Shown: piece by piece, positions 19,501 to 27,206 of the stretch
Layout: every line of letters starts with the position of its first letter
How positions within the stretch are numbered: position 1 is the stretch's first letter
Assembly: GCF_900129155.1 (NCBI RefSeq)
Contig: NZ_FQVF01000012.1
Coordinates: forward strand, 1-64,000
DNA length: 64,000 bases
Direction of reading: 5' to 3'
From: Marinomonas polaris DSM 16579
GTDB lineage: Bacteria; Pseudomonadota; Gammaproteobacteria; Pseudomonadales; Marinomonadaceae
Notes under the pieces: model-generated
Told to the model about the DNA's origin: nothing
Databases searched by the model: none
The model's input: the letters and a program-made list of their open reading frames with translations, nothing else
Made by a program: the position numbers and the translations under genes

Positions 19501-20068
19501 ATTTGTCTTAGATGTGTCGATGCCCGGAATGGATGGTTTGAGCTTGGCTAAGCTGTTGCGAGATCGGGCTTATAGTACGCCGATTATTATGTTGTCCGCA
19601 GATGCCAAAGAAAATCAACGTAAGCCTGACGAGCAAGCGGCGTTTAATCAGTATTTAGTCAAACCGGTGAACAACAGTGCTTTGTTAGATGCGATTAAAA
19701 ACTGGCTGGTGCTGGATTGGGTGTATCAAGAAACTGAATTAGACACCTTGGCACCGATTGCTATTACTCATAACGTTGGCAGCCAGGAAGAATCTCATCA
19801 GAAAGCGTTAGATGGGCAACAACCAGTCGCCATTCCAGACCATGAAAGTGTGCGGGAGTTGATGGCGTTCGCGGAAATGGGTTACAAAAAAGGCGTGCGT
19901 GGCGTGTTGGATCAATTGGCTAAAACAGACGTGATTGCCCCGAGCCATTTGCTGCAATTGGAAAGCTTGTATCAAAGCTTTCAGTTCGATGCAATTGCCC
20001 AATATATACAAAAAAACTCATGTGTAATCAGTGATGTAAGTGAGAAATCTAATTATGAATCCGAGTAG
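16547..20068 (+). CDS. NCS1-type transporter fused to hybrid sensor histidine kinase and receiver
   Basis: This 1173-aa inner-membrane signalling protein has an unusual order. Residues 1-500 resemble the NCS1 purine/cytosine permease family with about 12 helices (FLALEGLAAVITLAYG, TKGKYY). A cysteine-rich segment follows (about 518-560, C520-x2-C523 and a CSLCC cluster), then two further helices (590-650), a coiled coil, a HisKA box with phospho-acceptor H703 in SHELRTPLQS, an ATPase domain (DTGVGI, GTGLGLTIVKLL) and a receiver with D989. The transporter part probably senses a solute, and the site beside urease suggests urea or a purine-derived nitrogen source. The downstream regulator is its likely partner. 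Confidence 0.85.
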   Translation: MTAAQKIFKVRRHYNKWVADQTMEDYALRYTSRNENASHGSASSHGYAMTIERIGHTALGATAFLALEGLAAVITLAYGFTNAVAAILTVLAVFFITGFPIAYYSAKHGLDIDLLTRGAGFGYLGSTITSLIYATFTFIFFAIEAAILASALEVLLGIPLALGYALSAIFVIPIVTHGIRAISRFQNGSQWIWLVLQVAAIGVVVTQEYQSFEGWTQYAPVDLPQSTHFDWILFGSAASVLFALMAQIGEQVDYLRFFPIKNKQNRRRWWFWLILAGPGWVFIGAIKMLLGSFLAYLAISDGASAIQATDPTYLYQRIFFFLTTSPTTALILAAVFVFICQMKINLTNAYAGSIAWSNFFSRLTHSHPGRVVWLVFNVTIALLLMELGIYQALGAILGVFAIAAVSWLGSLSADLLINKPLGLSPNYVEFKRAHLYDINPVGTGSMLIATTLGLVSYLGVFGEVAKSLCHFISLGSCFVFVPLIAWLTKGKYYLARQSPELIPMIELARQRNPKYVTLTCGICENAFETEDMSFCSAYMQPICSLCCSLDVRCLDSCKPQASIGQQSDYFLKLFLPKGLVKALSSRFGRFASLLLVINIINAALMMLIYRQMAPSSLNEAVLLKDTMLALFFTLLIVSGVLSWLFVLAHESRVVAQKESNRQTRKLIREIDAHQETDRALQNAKEQAERANEAKSRYLTGISHELRTPLQSIIGYAQLLSEKANTPSGHQNGLDIIHRSGLYLADLIEGLLDISKIEAGRFDLYRNTVDFPKLIDQLNSMFAMQARDKGIQLQSKILAPLPQHVVTDEKRLRQILINLLSNAVKYTPKGSVLFEVNYRNQVAEFVIRDTGVGIKEGHLKRIFDPFERVRDVSTGNLPGTGLGLTIVKLLTEIMGGDIQAHSVVGEGSEFRVSLMLPWVSQGDGSAYEYKRIVSYRGYQRTLMVVDDDPVVRGLLSDILVPLGFNVLEAADAESCLDELESCSPDLFVLDVSMPGMDGLSLAKLLRDRAYSTPIIMLSADAKENQRKPDEQAAFNQYLVKPVNNSALLDAIKNWLVLDWVYQETELDTLAPIAITHNVGSQEESHQKALDGQQPVAIPDHESVRELMAFAEMGYKKGVRGVLDQLAKTDVIAPSHLLQLESLYQSFQFDAIAQYIQKNSCVISDVSEKSNYESE

Positions 20069-20966
20069 TAAAAGTGACATTGTTTTAGTGGTCGACGACT
20101 CGCCAGATGCGTTGAGCCTAATTCATGACACCTTGGAAACGGCCAATATGGATGTGCTTGTTGCCCTTGAAGGAAAACAAGCCTTAACTATCGCCCGACG
20201 GATTCGTCCTGACATTATTTTGCTCGATGCCATCATGCCGAATATGGATGGTTTTGAAACTTGCAGAGCGCTAAAAGCCGACCAAAGCTTGGCGTCGATT
20301 CCGGTTATTTTCATGACAGGTTTGAGCGATACTGATGACATTGTACGTGGTCTAGAAGCGGGCGGCGTAGATTATCTCACTAAGCCAATTCAACCCAATG
20401 AGTTGATTGCTCGCATGCGTGTGCACTTGTCTAATGCTCGTTTGAGCAACAATGCACAATCAGCACTTGATAGCATGGGACAGTATTTAATGACGACAAC
20501 CTATGCAGGGGGAATTGCTTGGGCAACGCCGCAAACCTATGCCTTACTTGCCAAAGCGCGCGCCAGCAGTGAATGGCAAAGTACGGAATTAGCCTTGCAA
20601 ATACGTCTTTGGTTAGCTCATCAACCTGTGGTCGGCAACGTCTTGAAACTCAGCGGTTTGGAATACCCTTTAGCGCTGAAAATGATGGGCGTCACCGAGC
20701 AAAAAGAAGTACTTTTAAGGCTGGAAGACGGCGATAAACCAGCAGGCCCAGCCTTGTTGAAGAAAGAACTGGATTTAACGGATCGCGAATCAGAAGTATT
20801 GCACTGGATTGCCAACGGTAAAACTAATCGCGAAATCGCTGAAATTCTTGAAATGAGCCCGCGCACAGTCAACAAACACCTAGAGCAAATCTTCCCTAAG
20901 CTTGGTGTCGAAAACCGCACCTCAGCCGCTGGTGTGGCTCTGCGGGTTTTGTCGGCTGAGCGCTAA
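20055..20966 (+). CDS. Response regulator, receiver plus LuxR-type DNA-binding domain
   Basis: This 303-aa regulator starts MNPSSKSDIVLVVDDSPDAL. The receiver domain has phospho-acceptor Asp in IILLDAIMPNMDGFE and the conserved Lys in YLTKPIQPNE. After a linker of about 110 residues, the C-terminus has LTDRESEVLHWIANGKTNREIA and the recognition helix SPRTVNKHLEQIF of LuxR/NarL factors. ATG 20055 overlaps the sensor gene by 14 nt, which indicates a coupled two-component pair; a GTG at 20040 is possible. Its targets may include the urea genes, but this is inferred from position. Confidence 0.9.
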   Translation: MNPSSKSDIVLVVDDSPDALSLIHDTLETANMDVLVALEGKQALTIARRIRPDIILLDAIMPNMDGFETCRALKADQSLASIPVIFMTGLSDTDDIVRGLEAGGVDYLTKPIQPNELIARMRVHLSNARLSNNAQSALDSMGQYLMTTTYAGGIAWATPQTYALLAKARASSEWQSTELALQIRLWLAHQPVVGNVLKLSGLEYPLALKMMGVTEQKEVLLRLEDGDKPAGPALLKKELDLTDRESEVLHWIANGKTNREIAEILEMSPRTVNKHLEQIFPKLGVENRTSAAGVALRVLSAER

Positions 20967-20982
20967 TTTAAAAGGGCGTTAG

Positions 20983-21909
20983 CTATTCGGGCTTTATCTC
21001 TGCATTTATGACGTCGGCGGTTAAATTGTCAGCGCATAAATGAATGAAGTCATAGGCGTATTGGCGTAAATAATGCCCTCGGCGTAAGCCAATTTTACTC
21101 CAGCTGGGGTCGAATAAATGTTGTGACGGTAAGATAACCAGATCTGTATCACGTTTTTCATCGTAGGCGACGGACGCAATAATCCCCACGCCCATGCCCA
21201 ATTCCACATACGATTTGATGACGTCCGCATCTAACGCTGACATGTCGATATTCGGTTTTTCTCCCGCATGCCGAAAGGCTTTTTCGATATTTGCTCGGCC
21301 AGTAAATCCATCGTGATAGGTCACTATCGGATAAGCGTTGATGGCTTTTAATGTCAGTGGTTGAGGATGCTGATTCAATGGGTGATCTTTGGGCACGACG
21401 ACGGTGTGCGTCCATTGATAGTAAGGGAAGCTTGCCAATTCGGCGATGTCGCCCAGTGTCTCTGTGGCAATACCAATGTCGGCTTCGCCGGCGAGTAACA
21501 GTTTAGCAATTTCGCTTGGACTACCTTGATGTAACTTCAAATGAACTTTTGGGTATTTTTGCTTAAATAAGGTAATCACCGCCGGCAGGATATATCTTGC
21601 CTGCGTGTGAGTGGTGGCGATGGTGAGTTCGCCACTGTCGTTGTCGCGATAGTGATCTGCTAAGTTTTTGATGTTGTTGGCATCCAACAGAATTCGCTCG
21701 GCAATTTTGATTAATTCTTTGCCCGGCTCGGTGAGTCCGAGCAGTCGTTTGCCTTTTCTAACAAACAGTTCAACACCTAGCTCGTCTTCTAAATCTTTGA
21801 TGTGTTTAGAAACACCCGATTGCGACGTGAAAAGGTGGTTGGCCGCCTCCGTCAGATTGAAATCTTGTCTGACGGTTTCTCGCAAAATACGTAATTGCTG
21901 AAAATTCAC
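20983..21909 (-). CDS. cysB: LysR-type regulator CysB of sulfur assimilation
   Basis: This 308-aa LysR protein has the winged helix-turn-helix in its first 60 residues (FNLTEAANHLFTSQSGVSKHI) and a sulfate/thiosulfate-effector domain typical of CysB/Cbl (TTHTQARYILP near residue 100). CysB, with N-acetylserine as inducer, activates sulfate uptake and reduction genes. Here it is the last gene of the sbp-cysTWA transcription unit, seven bases after cysA, not a stand-alone gene as in enteric bacteria. It converges on the response regulator with a 16-bp gap. Confidence 0.88.
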   Translation of the reverse strand: MNFQQLRILRETVRQDFNLTEAANHLFTSQSGVSKHIKDLEDELGVELFVRKGKRLLGLTEPGKELIKIAERILLDANNIKNLADHYRDNDSGELTIATTHTQARYILPAVITLFKQKYPKVHLKLHQGSPSEIAKLLLAGEADIGIATETLGDIAELASFPYYQWTHTVVVPKDHPLNQHPQPLTLKAINAYPIVTYHDGFTGRANIEKAFRHAGEKPNIDMSALDADVIKSYVELGMGVGIIASVAYDEKRDTDLVILPSQHLFDPSWSKIGLRRGHYLRQYAYDFIHLCADNLTADVINAEIKPE

Positions 21910-21915
21910 TGGTCG

Positions 21916-23004
21916 TTATCCTTGTTGTTCGCTAAGTCGTAGTGTTTCTATTTCTTTAGGGAAGAGCGCTAAAGCTGATGGGACTAATTTGACCTCTTGC
22001 CCAATGTGCAATGGCTGATCTTGTCGCTGTTGTTGGGACAAGTGTACTTCGTAATGTGTGCCGTTAAGACCGTCCAGTTCCACCTTGGTTTCGATACCAA
22101 AGGATAATACACGGCTTATTCGTGCGGACACGCCTTCGTGATGATTATTCTCGACGATTTTTAATTCATGGGGTCTGGCAAAGGCAAACACGTCTTGGGC
22201 ATGGCCATAAGAATCATTATGGTGACGCAATTGTTCATTACCAACCTGTAAATGCTCTTGTTCCGCGCGGCCATGAAACACGTTAACCGAACCTAAGAAA
22301 CTGTACACAAACGGCGTTTGAGGGTGATTGTAAACCGCTTCTGGTGTGCCGACTTGTTCTACTTTGCCGTGATCCATTAATACTACTCGGTCGGCGACTT
22401 CTAAGGCTTCTTCTTGGTCATGGGTGACAAAAATAGAGGTGATATGCAGCTCGTCATGGAGTTTTCGCAACCAACGGCGTAGCTCTTTTCGTACTTTTGC
22501 ATCTAAGGCGCCAAAGGGTTCATCCAGTAACAAAACGCGTGGTTCGACCGCTAAGGCTCTGGCCAAGGCGATACGCTGACGCTGGCCGCCAGAGAGTTGT
22601 GCAGGGAAGCGGTCGGCGAGCCAATCCAATTGCACAAGTTGCAATAAACTGAATACTTTTTCGCGTATTTTGGACTCAGATGGACGTTGTGCTTTAGGTT
22701 TCATTCTTAAACCAAAGGCGACATTGTCGAAAATCGTCATGTGCTTGAATAAAGCGTAATGTTGGAAAACAAAGCCGACCTGACGATCTCTAACATGTGT
22801 GTTTGAGGCGTTTTCGCCATCCAAAATAATGTCGCCGAGATCGGCTTGTTCTAGTCCAGCGATAATGCGCAACAAGGTTGTTTTGCCGCAGCCAGATGGG
22901 CCAAGTAGCGCCACTAATTCGCCTGATGGAAAGTCCAGTGATATATCGTCAAGAGCGGTGAATTCGTCAAATCGCTTGTGTATATTTTTTACGTTAATGC
23001 TCAT
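21916..23004 (-). CDS. cysA: Sulfate/thiosulfate ABC transporter ATPase CysA
   Basis: This 362-aa cytoplasmic ATPase powers sulfate import. Walker [10 protein letters not shown], signature [15 protein letters not shown], Walker [13 protein letters not shown] and the switch His in [10 protein letters not shown] are intact. A C-terminal regulatory region of about 120 residues with a TOBE-like fold follows, as usual for CysA. It sits eleven bases downstream of cysW and immediately upstream of cysB. Confidence 0.94.
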   Translation of the reverse strand: MSINVKNIHKRFDEFTALDDISLDFPSGELVALLGPSGCGKTTLLRIIAGLEQADLGDIILDGENASNTHVRDRQVGFVFQHYALFKHMTIFDNVAFGLRMKPKAQRPSESKIREKVFSLLQLVQLDWLADRFPAQLSGGQRQRIALARALAVEPRVLLLDEPFGALDAKVRKELRRWLRKLHDELHITSIFVTHDQEEALEVADRVVLMDHGKVEQVGTPEAVYNHPQTPFVYSFLGSVNVFHGRAEQEHLQVGNEQLRHHNDSYGHAQDVFAFARPHELKIVENNHHEGVSARISRVLSFGIETKVELDGLNGTHYEVHLSQQQRQDQPLHIGQEVKLVPSALALFPKEIETLRLSEQQG

Positions 23005-23014
23005 ATATCACCTA

Positions 23015-23893
23015 TTATCCGTTCGTTCTTTTGCTGATTTTATGCTCGACATAGCTTTTGATGACCAAGGTCAGCAGGGCTAATAAAGCCAATAAAGATG
23101 CCACTGCGAAAGCCGCCGAGAAGTTGTATTCGTTGTAAAGAATTTCCACATGCAAGGGCAGGGTATTAGTTTCGCCACGAATGTGACCAGACACAACGGA
23201 TACCGCGCCGAACTCACCCATGGCTCTGGCGTTACAGAGAATTACGCCATACAACAGGCCCCATTTGATATTCGGTAATGTCACGTACCAAAAGTTTTGC
23301 CAGCCTTTCGCACCCAGCACAATGGCAGCTTCTTCTTCCTCTTTGCCTTGTGCTTGCATGAGTGGAATCAGTTCCCGCGCGACAAATGGAAAGGTCACAA
23401 ATATGGTGGCCAGCACAATGCCCGGTAAGGCGAAAATAACCTTGACGTCATTGGCGACTAACCATTCGCCAAACCAGCCATGAACACCAAATACCAGTAC
23501 CAAACTTAAGCCAACTATGACCGGCGAGATGGAAAAAGGCAGATCGATAAAGGTGATTAAAATCTGTTTACCTCTAAACTCAAATTTTGTGATGGCCCAC
23601 GCGGCGGCCACGCCAAAAACCAGGTTTAGCGGCACAGATATCAGCGCGGCGGTTAGTGTAAGAGCAATGGAAGACAGGGCATCAGCATCGGTAAATGCTA
23701 GCCAATAGGTTTCTAATCCTTTGCGTAAGGCTTCGGTGAAGACAGCGATTAACGGCAACAACAAAAACAGCGCAAAGAAACTTAATGAGATTCCTAGCAG
23801 TAAATATTTTACCCAGTTGGGTTCTCGTGTTGCGGCGTTCTTTTCAAAACGTGTCGTTTGTGAAGCGTGCGTTTGTATAGCAAGTGTGCTCAT
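23015..23893 (-). CDS. cysW: Sulfate ABC transporter permease CysW
   Basis: This 292-aa inner-membrane permease has about six helices and the EAA loop EEEAAIVLGAKGWQNFWYVTLP that docks on CysA. The GEFGAVSVVSGHIRGETNTLPLHVEILYNEYNF segment is characteristic of CysW. Its ATG follows the cysT stop codon directly, with the ribosome site inside cysT. Confidence 0.94.
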   Translation of the reverse strand: MSTLAIQTHASQTTRFEKNAATREPNWVKYLLLGISLSFFALFLLLPLIAVFTEALRKGLETYWLAFTDADALSSIALTLTAALISVPLNLVFGVAAAWAITKFEFRGKQILITFIDLPFSISPVIVGLSLVLVFGVHGWFGEWLVANDVKVIFALPGIVLATIFVTFPFVARELIPLMQAQGKEEEEAAIVLGAKGWQNFWYVTLPNIKWGLLYGVILCNARAMGEFGAVSVVSGHIRGETNTLPLHVEILYNEYNFSAAFAVASLLALLALLTLVIKSYVEHKISKRTNG

Positions 23894-24733
23894 TTAAGCG
23901 CTCCTTCCTGTTTGTTTGGCTGTCCATGACTGCAATAGGTTAATCAGTAGCAATAAGATGAATGACACAATTAACATGACGGAAGCGATAGCCGTTGCGC
24001 CTGTGTAGTCGTATTGCTCTAGCTTGCTGATGATCATTAAGGGCGTGATTTCGGACACCATAGGAATGTTACCGGCAATAAAAATAACCGAGCCGTATTC
24101 GCCCACCGCACGGGCAAAAGCTAGGGCAAAGCCCGTCATGATGGCGGGTAGCAAGACTGGTAAAACCACATAGCGACAAGCTTGCCAACGATTCGCGCCT
24201 AGGCTTGACGCGGCTTCTTCCAATTCGGTATCAATTTCTTCCAATACAGGTTGTACCGTTCTCACCACAAAAGGCAGGCCGATAAACACCAACGCAATCA
24301 AAATACCAATAGGCGTAAAAGCCACCTTAATGCCAAAATAACCTTCAATGATTTGTCCAAGCCAACCGTTTTGTGCGTATAAAGCGGTTAAGGCGATACC
24401 AGCAACCGCAGTAGGCAAAGCAAAAGGCAAGTCGATTAAGGCGTCGACGATGCGTTTACCGGGAAAGGAATAACGTACTAAACACCAAGCCAGCAACACG
24501 CCGAAGACGGCATTAATAGCAGCCGCTAAAAATGATGTGCCAAATGACAATTGATAAGACGCCATAACACGAGGTGAGGTGACGACTTGCCAATATTCAG
24601 ACAGGCTTAACTGACAGGTGAAGATAAAAATTGCGCTGATGGGAACCAGTACAATGAGGGATAAATACACCAAGGTATAACCCAGAGATAACCCAAATCC
24701 GGGTAACACCGAAAATTGACGAAGCGTGTTCAT
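23894..24733 (-). CDS. cysT: Sulfate ABC transporter permease CysT (CysU)
   Basis: This 279-aa inner-membrane permease starts MNTLRQFSVLPGFGLSLGYTL. It has about six helices, the DLPFALPTAVAGIALTALY block and the EAA loop ELEEAASSLGANRWQACRYVVLP. The GEYGSVIFIAGNIPMVSEI segment is typical of CysT. It pairs with CysW to form the channel. A 213-bp gap with a long hairpin separates it from sbp. Confidence 0.94.
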   Translation of the reverse strand: MNTLRQFSVLPGFGLSLGYTLVYLSLIVLVPISAIFIFTCQLSLSEYWQVVTSPRVMASYQLSFGTSFLAAAINAVFGVLLAWCLVRYSFPGKRIVDALIDLPFALPTAVAGIALTALYAQNGWLGQIIEGYFGIKVAFTPIGILIALVFIGLPFVVRTVQPVLEEIDTELEEAASSLGANRWQACRYVVLPVLLPAIMTGFALAFARAVGEYGSVIFIAGNIPMVSEITPLMIISKLEQYDYTGATAIASVMLIVSFILLLLINLLQSWTAKQTGRSA

Positions 24734-24867
24734 GACTGAATCCAGAATATCTAAAGTCTGTAGTTTATGGCGATGGCTTATGCAGCAGAACTAAGAATAA
24801 ATGGGAAGCTTATGAAGAAAAGTGATTTAGCCTTTCTTGTACAACGGTCTCGTAAAAGTAAAACGTT

Positions 24868-24908
24868 AAATGCAAAACGGACGCTGATGGAGCGTCCGTT
24901 TTGCATTT
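24868..24908 (-). terminator. Hairpin terminator or attenuator between sbp and cysT
   Basis: AAATGCAAAACGGACGCT (24868-24885) and its exact complement (24891-24908) form an 18-bp perfect stem with a 5-base loop. On the transcribed strand the stem ends GTTTTGCATTT and is followed by AACGTTTTAC. This would trim transcripts after the highly expressed binding protein while letting some read into cysTWA-cysB. Confidence 0.75.
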
Positions 24909-24946
24909 ATGGTTACGAGATTAAGAGGTTAGAAGGCGATTGGCTT

Positions 24947-25960
24947 TTATTTAACGGTATATATCTGGTCAAACTCCCCACCATCACTAAAATGAGTTTT
25001 CTGTGCTTGCTGCCAGTTGCCGAATTTTTCTTTGATAGTAAACGTTCTAACGTTTGGAAAACGCGCGATGTCCTTAGGATCTGCCAATGCTGGCAAAACT
25101 GGACGGTAGTAATGTTTTGCCGCCAAACGCTGTGCCTCAGGTGAATACAAATAGGCTAAATAGGCTTCTGCCACTTCTTTTGTGCCGTGTTTTTCAGCGA
25201 TTTTATCCGCCACTGTGACAGGAGGTTCTGCCAAGATAGATACCGATGGCACAACAATTTCAAACTTTTCTGGGCCTAGTTCATTAATGGCTAGAAAAGC
25301 TTCATTTTCCCATGCAAGTAATACATCGCCTATGCCACGTTGAACAAAGGTATTGGTTGCGCCACGGGCACCACTGTCTAGCACAGGGACATTTTTAAAT
25401 AGCTGTTTAATATAGTCTTTGGCTTTTTCCTCACTGCCGTACTTTTCTTCTGCGTAACCCCAAGCCGCTAAATAATTCCAACGAGCTCCGCCAGAAGATT
25501 TCGGGTTCGGTGTGATGACTTGGATACCGGGTTTGACCAAATCGTCCCAGTCTTGGATGTTTTTAGGATTGCCTTTTCGAACTAAGAAAACGATAGTTGA
25601 TGTATAAGGCGCGCTGTTGTTGGGGAGTTTTTTCTCCCAATTTGGATCTATGTTGCCAGTTTTTTCAGCAATCGCGTCGATGTCGTAGGCCAATGCTAAC
25701 GTCACTACATCAGCTTGCAGGCCATCAATCACAGCACGAGCTTGTTTGCCTGCGCCACCATGGGATTGTTTGATCGTTACGTCATCACCAGTACGCTGCT
25801 TCCAATAGTCGATAAATAGTGGGTTAAACGCCTGATAAAGTTCCCGTGTTGGGTCATAAGACACGTTGAGCAAGGTGATGTCTTTTGCAATAAGCTGTTG
25901 GCTAGCCACCGTAGCACTAATAATTAAGGGCAATATACTGAGTCGTTTTTTAAAAGTCAT
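24947..25960 (-). CDS. sbp: Periplasmic sulfate-binding protein
   Basis: This 337-aa protein has a signal peptide ([20 protein letters not shown], cleavage near residue 24) and the sulfate-binding family blocks [41 protein letters not shown] and [19 protein letters not shown]. Serines and main-chain amides in these segments hold the dehydrated anion. Its length matches Sbp and CysP; thiosulfate binding cannot be excluded. It is the first gene of the sulfate unit. Confidence 0.94.
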   Translation of the reverse strand: MTFKKRLSILPLIISATVASQQLIAKDITLLNVSYDPTRELYQAFNPLFIDYWKQRTGDDVTIKQSHGGAGKQARAVIDGLQADVVTLALAYDIDAIAEKTGNIDPNWEKKLPNNSAPYTSTIVFLVRKGNPKNIQDWDDLVKPGIQVITPNPKSSGGARWNYLAAWGYAEEKYGSEEKAKDYIKQLFKNVPVLDSGARGATNTFVQRGIGDVLLAWENEAFLAINELGPEKFEIVVPSVSILAEPPVTVADKIAEKHGTKEVAEAYLAYLYSPEAQRLAAKHYYRPVLPALADPKDIARFPNVRTFTIKEKFGNWQQAQKTHFSDGGEFDQIYTVK

Positions 25961-26128
25961 TTTCTGTTTTCCTTGATGAAATGAGGTCTAGCCTGAGGTG
26001 TTAAAGACAAGGAAAGGTTAAGTAAACAGTTATACAAACAAAACCAATTTAAAATGGATTGTTTATACGAAAAAATGCTAAATAATATCTTTGACGTAGC
26101 GCTAGCTAACTTTAAAGGAGTCCGAATA

Positions 26129-26566
26129 ATGTCCGTTGAGCAATCCACAGAACTGGCTATTACATACAAGGTAAATCAGGCGATTACGGCGGCTCAGTTT
26201 ATTGAGCTGCTGTCGAAAACTACATTAGGTGCACGTCGTCCTATTGATAATTTAGAGACCGTAAACGCTATGCTGGAAAACTCCAATTTGTTGATTACCG
26301 CATGGCAGGGTGAGGCTCTGGTGGGCGTGTCTCGTTCGGTGACGGATTTTGCCTTTTGCTGTTATTTATCTGACTTGGCGGTAGATGAGTCTGTGCAGGC
26401 ATCAGGTATTGGTAAAACCTTGGTGCGAATGACCAAGGAAGCGTTGCAGCCTAAGTGTTCTTTGATTCTTTTGTCTGCTCCTCAGGCGGTAGATTATTAC
26501 CCTAAAATTGGTTTTACCCAGCATAACAGTGCATGGGTGTTAACGGATATCCAATCTTTGAAGTAA
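26129..26566 (+). CDS. GNAT-family N-acetyltransferase
   Basis: This 145-aa protein has the GNAT core: LSDLAVDESVQASGIGKTLVRM contains the acetyl-CoA-binding pattern (QASGIGK in place of Q/RxxGxG/A), followed by LILLSAPQAVDYYPKIGFTQH. The frame opens earlier at 26054, but ATG 26129 with AAAGGAG upstream is the likely start. The substrate is unknown. It is transcribed away from sbp across a shared promoter region. Confidence 0.85.
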   Translation: MSVEQSTELAITYKVNQAITAAQFIELLSKTTLGARRPIDNLETVNAMLENSNLLITAWQGEALVGVSRSVTDFAFCCYLSDLAVDESVQASGIGKTLVRMTKEALQPKCSLILLSAPQAVDYYPKIGFTQHNSAWVLTDIQSLK

Positions 26567-27002
26567 GCATAATCGGTAGGTTCTTGAATCTTGATAGGTT
26601 CTTGAATCGCATAAAGAATAATGGATATGCTTTATGTGATCTTTTGTTATGTTTTAATGACAGGTTCTTGCAAATTTTCATAAATTTGCACACAAATGCT
26701 GGAACGAGATAAGAATGTTCATGATGCCTTGCGTGCATTGTTTTGAGTCATTTTTCTTTTTATTATGACGTTCTGTTGAAGGCCTTTAGATCTTAAATAT
26801 ATCGTCTAATCTATCGAATGGACTCCCTTCAAACCTTTTGAATTTCCGCGAGTTTGGTAAAGCTTTATCAGATTCGACAATGAACCTGTTCTCTATCTTA
26901 CTTTGTAGTTTTTCTATTTTTTAAGTAGCGTCAGTAGCCCTTCTTTTAGGGTGATGTTTCTTTAAATCGCTAAAGATTCATTCTGTACTTCCCTTTTTTT
27001 TG

Positions 27003-27037
27003 GTGATGTCTCATTTTTTGAGCCATCACTTTTTTTT
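27003..27037 (+). terminator. Orphan rho-independent terminator
   Basis: GTGATG-t-CTCA pairs with TGAG-c-CATCAC across a T loop, followed by eight consecutive T residues (27030-27037). There is no + strand gene within 430 bp upstream. Confidence 0.8.
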
Positions 27038-27097
27038 GCTTAAATTTTTAAAAAGATCTTGATGATATATCTACAGTCGTGAGCTTTCGTTTTAATG

Positions 27098-27133
27098 AAA
27101 AAGCCCCGCTAGCATTGCCAGCGAGGCTTTTGT
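27098..27133 (-). terminator. Rho-independent terminator of the chemoreceptor operon
   Basis: On the - strand the sequence reads AAAGCCTCGCTGG-caatg-CTAGCGGGGCTTTTTC, an imperfect stem with a T-run, about 75 bp after the chemoreceptor stop codon. Confidence 0.75.
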
Positions 27134-27206
27134 TATTTTGATGTCCTGTTCTGGAACTATCTCTTTCTGAAAATAGTTCCGTCCAGTTTTTTTGAGTGAT
27201 TAGAAC

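Larger units (their letters stand above)
26567..27206. other. Gene-free stretch with repeats and two terminators
   Basis: No convincing reading frame lies in these 640 bp. TAGGTTCTTGAATC occurs at 26577-26590 and 26595-26608, and a shorter match AGGTTCTTG is at 26662-26670. A strong + strand terminator lies at 27003-27037, about 440 bp from the nearest + strand stop codon, and a - strand terminator at 27098-27133 belongs to the chemoreceptor gene. An unannotated small RNA ending at 27037 is possible. Confidence 0.5.

Noticed and set aside
24767-25144. 125-aa + strand reading frame
   Set aside because: Lies across the sbp-cysT hairpin and antisense to the conserved 3' end of sbp; no family features.
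26514-26738. 74-aa - strand reading frame
   Set aside because: Overlaps the acetyltransferase end and consists of translated AGGTTCTTG-type repeats.
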